A DNA stretch of 37,352 nt, from positions 1 through 37,352 of IMG/VR virus record IMGVR_UViG_3300027907_000030, one strand, 5' to 3'. The DNA is from a virus. The first letter of the stretch is position 1, and every line of letters begins with the position of its first letter. Both the position numbers and the translations under genes were made by a program. Shown piece by piece: positions 33,503 to 37,352 of the stretch. The notes below the pieces were generated by a model. The model had not been told where the DNA came from. It saw nothing but the letters and a program-made list of their open reading frames with translations, and did no database searches.

Positions 33503-34141
33503 TCACATTGCCTCATCATAATCAGCATCAATCGTGACGTGCTTCTCCGCATCGCCTCTAATATGCACGATCTTCAATTCATTCTCATGCTTCACTCTAT
33601 GCTCTACCACATCAATAGGACGGAATCCTCCGCGGTCTAGTACTTCCTTAGAAGCCATATGCCTCACTTCAGGTATCTTACTCTTCAATCCACTTATAAT
33701 ATTTTCTGCTGCATTCTTCGCATTATTAACAAACATCGCCCTCACATTATCGCTCTGAGCCCTCATTACGTTGTCTATAATCCCAGTAAGAAAGTCCTCA
33801 TACCGCTCACTCTGTTTAACCGCGCCCACTTTATCCACATCAGTATTACAGACTATACTAATCTCCCTATTACTCAATCCAAATAGTGTAAGTCCCGCGA
33901 TCACACTAATTGCTCTCGTCCCATTCGTATCACCGGGGAGATCCGCAATATATCTATTAACAGGGATTCGCCGTTTAATCTCAACTATCTCTTCCTCGTC
34001 AACACTCTCATCTTGGGCGGCGACAGGTTCGTCACCATCGATAAGTTCGGGAGTAGGAGGCTTATCAACTACGACGCTACCTGTCGCCTTATCAATCTTA
34101 GTACCATCAGCTAGTACTAATACGTCAACCGACTCCGCCAT
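33503..34141 (-). CDS. Probable terminase small subunit / HTH DNA-binding protein
   Basis: The protein (about 212 aa) has an acidic linker up to residue 55, then a helical domain with ISVIAGLTLFGLSNREISIV and NTDVDKVGAVKQSERYEDFL, which reads as a helix-turn-helix (G-L-S-x-x-E-I) followed by the next helix. Residues from MRAQSDNVRAMFVNNAKNAA through PEVRHMASKEVLDRGGFRP form long helices, as in phage small terminase subunits, which bind DNA at the packaging site and hand it to the large subunit. A GTG at 34150 is in frame; ATG 34141, with GGTGG just before it, is preferred. It lies upstream of the structural genes but more than 6 kb from the large terminase. An HTH regulator is the alternative. 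Confidence 0.55.
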   Translation of the reverse strand: MAESVDVLVLADGTKIDKATGSVVVDKPPTPELIDGDEPVAAQDESVDEEEIVEIKRRIPVNRYIADLPGDTNGTRAISVIAGLTLFGLSNREISIVCNTDVDKVGAVKQSERYEDFLTGIIDNVMRAQSDNVRAMFVNNAKNAAENIISGLKSKIPEVRHMASKEVLDRGGFRPIDVVEHRVKHENELKIVHIRGDAEKHVTIDADYDEAM

Positions 34142-36143
34142 TACCACCACCCTGAGTGAAGAATTGCATCAACTGCATCATAGTTGGGTCCATCATTTGC
34201 GGATTCATCTGTGGTTGCTGCATCGGACCACTAGGATTAACAGCTTCGGGACTCGGCGGTACATCATAAGGCCAAGGTGCACTTGCCGGTACTCTCTGCA
34301 TACTTTGATTACGCTGCATCGGTTGATCTTGTGGATAACCACGCGGAACTGGTGTACGTTGCGGCGGAGGTACATCGCCCTTCTCCGCTCCGGGAGGAAT
34401 TACCTGATTGAGTATTTGTTCTTCAGTAGTATTCCTTATTTCAGGAGGAGTAGAGCGAGCATTAACTGTACCTCGAGTTGTTTGTGGTATAGGTGCAGGC
34501 GGTCGTGGTGGCACTTGTTGTTGTGGAGGTTGCGATCCCATTCTGCGCGCTAAGGCGCGTTGATTGTCCATCATCACTGCACGTTCCATTGCCCGATCAT
34601 CCTGCACTCCACCGGGCATCTGTCCTCGTGCCGCCATCTGCTGATAATAAGTTGGATCATTCCTCACATCGGCTCGTTGTGCATCAATCTGCGCCTTCTT
34701 TGTAATCGCCGTCTTAACCGCGGTCTGTACCGCCTGTCTACCTTGTGGATCTTTCATCACTTCCTTAAACACTGGTAGAGCTTGACCAATCATCGGGCCA
34801 AGTGTCGCAGTCTCCATACCAGCATTACCACTACTCAACGTTCCCGGAGGAAGTCCTGCTCTTTGTTCCTCAGCAGCGAGTGCTTTCATTGTACCTGCAT
34901 CAACATTCGCCGCTTGTGTTGGAGGCGCACCAGCAGCAGCAGCATGTCCCTGATTAATTCTCTGCTGAACAGCTTGAACAGCAGGATCAGTATCAGTCGA
35001 TGCAACTCCCAATGCAGTAGCCGCAGCAGCAGTAGCAGCACGTCCACCCGGAGTTGTCGTTGAAGTACGCGGAGTGGGACCACCACTATTAGGATCGATC
35101 GTACCTTTAATCGTAGCAGGAACTACCGCTCCACCTGCACTCGGAGCAGCCTGATTAGAAGGAACGACAGCAGTACCTGGCTCACGGAAATCATCTGGTC
35201 TACGTGTTGATGGTGGTACTGCCGCATTAATTGCTTCTTCGCTTAATCCTGCGGGACTTGGACCGGGATGTGGACCGCTACCTTCGCGCCATGCCTTATA
35301 CTGTTCAAGCCACATCCGTTCCTTTTCACCTTTAACGTAATCCCCATACGTTCCTTCCATTCCTCTCGATGAAGGCTGACTGCGATCATATGGAGTACCT
35401 GCTTCTCCTGTACGTTCAGCAGCACGACCCGCAGCATGTCCCGCACCTTTATCAGCAACATTGGCATTCGCTGCTCGTCTCGTAGTCGCTGCACCTTTTG
35501 TTAATCCCGGAGGAACGAATCCTGCTAATCTAGTCCGTCCCCTTATATCCGTATCGGGTGGGATTTGCGATCCTCCGCTCATCTGCACATTCTCAGTATT
35601 ACCAGTCATCGAACTCTTAATCGCTTCATCGAAACCCGGATAACGAGCCATTGCACCCACCTGTTCTGTCGGCGATCTCTGCGTCATTTGTTTAAGGATA
35701 GATGATTCAGCACTATCCTCTCTCGATACATTCCGAGTAGGAGCGACAGGTGCTAAGTTCTGGAGTTTAGGCTCGTCGCCTATATCAATATTTTGTGGAC
35801 TCTTAGTATTAACGCCTGCCCATCTCGTTGTCCCAGTATCTCTTGCCCCGCCCCACTGCCGCCATCCATCCCTTTTAACTGTATCTAATGAAAAGTCTAC
35901 GTGCTGTTTCCACTGACTAGGATCAGTTGGTTCTATTCCGCGCTTCCTCGCCTCAACACCCAAGCCACCTTGAGTATTAAGTTGAAACAATCCGTAGCTC
36001 TTCTCTCTAGGAGTTTTATCGTTCGCGGCAGCAGGATTAAAGCTGCTCTCTTGCTGAACGACCCTCAACACGACAGCGGGATCGATACCCCGTTTTAATG
36101 CAGCTTGCGTAATGTAATTAATAATCTCTTGCCTTGTGGGCAT
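34125..36143 (-). CDS. Virion-associated lytic transglycosylase (SLT domain)
   Basis: Residues 1-110 form an SLT-type domain: AALKRGIDPAVVLRVVQQES with the catalytic E32 in QQESSFNP, then SYGLFQLNTQGG (49-60) and DFSLDTV/GWRQWGG. It cleaves peptidoglycan between MurNAc and GlcNAc, giving 1,6-anhydro ends, presumably to pass the wall during infection. The remaining 560 residues are long, low-complexity, Pro/Gly/Ala/Gln-rich and end MMQLMQFFTQGGGNGGVG. An in-frame GTG at 36173 falls inside the hairpin at 36165-36197; ATG 36143 is the better start. There is no signal peptide, so it is not a secreted endolysin. A structural protein with built-in lysozyme activity is the most likely role. Confidence 0.83.
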   Translation of the reverse strand: MPTRQEIINYITQAALKRGIDPAVVLRVVQQESSFNPAAANDKTPREKSYGLFQLNTQGGLGVEARKRGIEPTDPSQWKQHVDFSLDTVKRDGWRQWGGARDTGTTRWAGVNTKSPQNIDIGDEPKLQNLAPVAPTRNVSREDSAESSILKQMTQRSPTEQVGAMARYPGFDEAIKSSMTGNTENVQMSGGSQIPPDTDIRGRTRLAGFVPPGLTKGAATTRRAANANVADKGAGHAAGRAAERTGEAGTPYDRSQPSSRGMEGTYGDYVKGEKERMWLEQYKAWREGSGPHPGPSPAGLSEEAINAAVPPSTRRPDDFREPGTAVVPSNQAAPSAGGAVVPATIKGTIDPNSGGPTPRTSTTTPGGRAATAAAATALGVASTDTDPAVQAVQQRINQGHAAAAGAPPTQAANVDAGTMKALAAEEQRAGLPPGTLSSGNAGMETATLGPMIGQALPVFKEVMKDPQGRQAVQTAVKTAITKKAQIDAQRADVRNDPTYYQQMAARGQMPGGVQDDRAMERAVMMDNQRALARRMGSQPPQQQVPPRPPAPIPQTTRGTVNARSTPPEIRNTTEEQILNQVIPPGAEKGDVPPPQRTPVPRGYPQDQPMQRNQSMQRVPASAPWPYDVPPSPEAVNPSGPMQQPQMNPQMMDPTMMQLMQFFTQGGGNGGVG

Positions 36144-36155
36144 ATCGGATGGCCC

Positions 36156-36197
36156 ATATAAAGAGGGCGTCACTCTTACGGGGGAGAAGTGACGCCC
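36156..36197 (-). terminator. Intrinsic terminator-like hairpin after leader gene
   Basis: GGGCGTCACT (36197-36188 on the minus strand) pairs with AGTGACGCCC (36174-36165) in a perfect 10-bp GC-rich stem with a 13-nt loop, then TCTTTATAT, then GGG. The stem lies about 28 nt after the stop of the leader gene. This should end or reduce the short leader transcript. The tail CTTTATATGGG matches the one at 27550. Confidence 0.7.
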
Positions 36198-36225
36198 AGA
36201 CTAGGGAACGGAGAGTTAGCTGCAA

Positions 36226-36630
36226 TTACAATTTCAAACCTAGCTTTCCACCACCACCATTACCACTCGCGTCCTTCGGATAAGTAGTAATAGTGTTATT
36301 CTTCTCAACTGCATCTTGGAAGTTAGCCGAAGTCATCGGCACAATATCATAAGTACCAATCGGAATCATCCCACCATTAACAATGGGATTGCCCGGTTGA
36401 GCATTCGGTGTAACTTGTTTCACGTCTTCATTCAGATCGAAGAACATACGTTCAGCAGCAGTACGTCCGCCTCTCGTATGTACAATAGTTGCGATACGAC
36501 GAGCCATCGCATGACCACGAACAGTTTGTGTACCGCCACTCGTATTATAATCGCGCGGGATAAGAAGAGAGTGTTGTTCTCCGCCGACTCTATTCCAGAG
36601 ACCGGACCAACCACCTGTCACTGTCGGCAT
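36226..36630 (-). CDS. First leftward gene, hypothetical protein (134 aa)
   Basis: The gene starts at ATG 36630 (MPTVTGGWSGLWNRVGGEQH) because AAGGAG lies 7 nt upstream; a longer reading from 36669 is possible, but that part is the promoter region. It has LLIPRDYNTSGGTQTVRGHA, MARRIATIVHTRGGRTAAER, NPIVNGGMIPIGTYDIV and a Gly-rich end (GNGGGGKLGLKL). I recognise no family. It sits alone between a sigma70-like promoter and a terminator-like hairpin, with a strong ribosome site, so it may be made early or in bulk, e.g. a small virion or regulatory protein. Confidence 0.65.
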   Translation of the reverse strand: MPTVTGGWSGLWNRVGGEQHSLLIPRDYNTSGGTQTVRGHAMARRIATIVHTRGGRTAAERMFFDLNEDVKQVTPNAQPGNPIVNGGMIPIGTYDIVPMTSANFQDAVEKNNTITTYPKDASGNGGGGKLGLKL

Positions 36631-36660
36631 CTCGGTACTCCTTATAGTAGCGATGTGAAC

Positions 36661-36688
36661 AGCATACACAAGCTGACCCTCTTGTCAA
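36661..36688 (-). promoter_or_regulatory. Leftward sigma70-like promoter
   Basis: On the minus strand TTGACA (36688-36683) is a perfect -35 box; TATGCT (36666-36661) is a 4/6 -10 box with a 16-nt spacer. Transcription should start near 36654, about 24 nt before the ATG at 36630. It can drive the leader gene and, by readthrough, the whole leftward arm. Confidence 0.65.
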
Positions 36689-36952
36689 CCTATATGAAAG
36701 TGTGATATGACCAGCCCCGACGACGAAGAACCGACCAGCATATAGTAAGCGGTGACGTCGTTATAATATACATATAATAATAATACAACTTATAATAGCA
36801 GTCCAGCCGAATCGTATTGCGCGACGTCTTCGTCGCTCCCTTCCGATCATATTTACAATCACCAATTTTATAAATCGCGCCCTCTTATATAATAGATGGA
36901 TGTCGAGTTTGTTGTTGGGGGGACTATCGCGCGTGTCTAAAGCCGCGCAAAC

Positions 36953-36994
36953 AGGGGGACAACGGAGCCTCGCTGGTGCCCAGCTCGTCCCCCT
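36953..36994. repeat. Nested strong hairpin
   Basis: AGGGGGAC (36953-36960) pairs with GTCCCCCT (36987-36994); inside it GCTGG (36972-36976) pairs with CCAGC (36980-36984) around a tgc loop. The outer stem is GC-rich. It is followed by CTTTAGG on the plus strand and TGTTTG on the minus strand, so it could be a weak terminator on either side or a structural element. Confidence 0.5.
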
Positions 36995-37040
36995 TTAGGC
37001 CGAGTTTTGGAAACGGGGGGAATACAACCTACAGGATTTA

Positions 37041-37084
37041 GGGATTAACATATGATTAAGCTTAATCCCCCTACCCATTAAGCT
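37041..37084. repeat. Cluster of ATTAAGCT-type inverted repeats
   Basis: Three overlapping inverted repeats lie here: GGGATTAA (37041-37048) with TTAATCCC (37062-37069); the perfect 14-bp palindrome GATTAAGCTTAATC (37054-37067); and AGCTTAAT (37059-37066) with ATTAAGCT (37077-37084), 10 nt apart. The half site ATTAAGCT is thus used at least three times, like an operator for a dimeric regulator or an iteron-like element. It lies about 230 nt upstream of the rightward promoter. Confidence 0.55.
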
Positions 37085-37317
37085 CTGCAATTAAAGAAGT
37101 GCCTGTTGGACAAGGGTTTGTCATACGTCGCAGCTTGGCGCTCTTATCTGTATCACCCTACACTCACTAACTCTAATCATCACACTCACATCAACCAACT
37201 AGACTACAACTCAAACGACCATCGCTCTTATATAGTGGGCGCGATTGTGTTTGCAATGTGTGTGTCAATAGCGTTGTTCTACGTACCAACTCTTTACACG
37301 TATAAGACTTTTCAGAT

Positions 37318-37346
37318 TTGACATAAGCTTTCATAGCGTGTACACT
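37318..37346 (+). promoter_or_regulatory. Rightward sigma70-like promoter at window edge
   Basis: TTGACA at 37318-37323 is a perfect -35 box; a 17-nt spacer leads to TACACT (37341-37346), a 4/6 match to TATAAT. Transcription would start just past the window end and go right, away from the leftward genes. The gene it serves is outside the window; by layout it is likely the start of the early block. Confidence 0.55.
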
Positions 37347-37352
37347 CTTACT

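Larger units (their letters stand above)
36689..37317. other. Gene-poor control region, possible origin
   Basis: No convincing gene lies here. It contains an AT-rich block (36761-36798) with TTATAATA twice; CGACGAAGA (36721-36729) as an inverted partner of TCTTCGTCG (36827-36835); a GCGACG-tctt-CGTCGC hairpin (36821-36836); G-tracts at 36917-36922, 36954-36958 and 37015-37020; a nested hairpin at 36953-36994; and the inverted-repeat cluster at 37041-37084. Divergent promoters flank it. This mix is typical of regulatory or replication-start DNA, but no origin protein site is identified. Confidence 0.5.

Noticed and set aside
33771-34553. Long rightward frame opposite the small terminase-like and transglycosylase genes
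   Set aside because: It is antisense to two genes with clear protein patterns, is low-complexity and rich in Ser, Thr and Arg, and spans their border, as expected from antisense of repetitive codons.
37106-37321. Rightward frame of 71 codons with a hydrophobic stretch at the right edge
   Set aside because: It starts with TTG, has only a weak ribosome site, reads through the control region up to the rightward promoter and its first half has no protein-like pattern. It could be a tiny membrane protein, but support is too weak.
1-37352. tRNA genes, CRISPR arrays, insertion sequences, integrase and phage RNA polymerase
   Set aside because: I looked for cloverleaf-like patterns, regular direct repeats with spacers, transposase motifs and RNA polymerase motifs while reading; none was convincing.

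Overview
The window is about 37 kb of a tailed double-stranded DNA phage, most likely a short-tailed (podovirus-type) phage of a Gram-negative bacterium. The evidence is a full virion module: putative small terminase, large terminase, portal, scaffold, major capsid protein, tail tube A (adaptor), tail tube B (nozzle), fibres, internal or ejected proteins and a virion transglycosylase. No tape measure, sheath or baseplate genes are visible. No tRNA, CRISPR array, insertion sequence, integrase or phage RNA polymerase was found in the window. The host cannot be named from sequence alone.

Layout. Positions 1-7385 read rightward and hold a tightly packed DNA metabolism and replication cassette: the tail end of a probable ssDNA-binding protein, a small basic protein, a terminator, a RecD/Dda-type helicase, two small zinc-ribbon proteins (one like the N-terminal half of NrdR), a dNMP kinase, a family A DNA polymerase with an N-terminal uracil-DNA-glycosylase-like domain, a degenerate MazG-like protein, a Gln-rich protein and a DUF3987-like ATPase. 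From 36669 down to 7204 everything reads leftward. In transcription order: a short leader gene with its own promoter and terminator, a transglycosylase, a probable small terminase, small hypotheticals, a membrane protein, a fibre cluster, small phage orphans (including a 55-residue two-helix membrane protein), large terminase, portal, scaffold, capsid, tail proteins, an S74-type fibre, a GNAT acetyltransferase and four internal-virion-type proteins ending in a 1416-residue giant. The two arms meet tail to tail with a 182-bp coding overlap.

The right end, 36670-37352, is the only gene-poor stretch. It carries a leftward sigma70-like promoter, a rightward sigma70-like promoter pointing out of the window, an AT-rich block, three G-tracts, stable hairpins and a cluster of ATTAAGCT-type inverted repeats. 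It looks like a divergent control region and possibly an origin.

Possible new biology lies in local signals rather than one obvious system: a hairpin plus CTTTATATGGG element found twice at leftward gene junctions, matching C-terminal tails on neighbouring virion proteins (two separate pairs), matching N-termini on two adjacent small proteins, modules shared between fibres and between fibre and nozzle, and enzyme-like domains lacking expected active-site residues (UDG-like and MazG-like).
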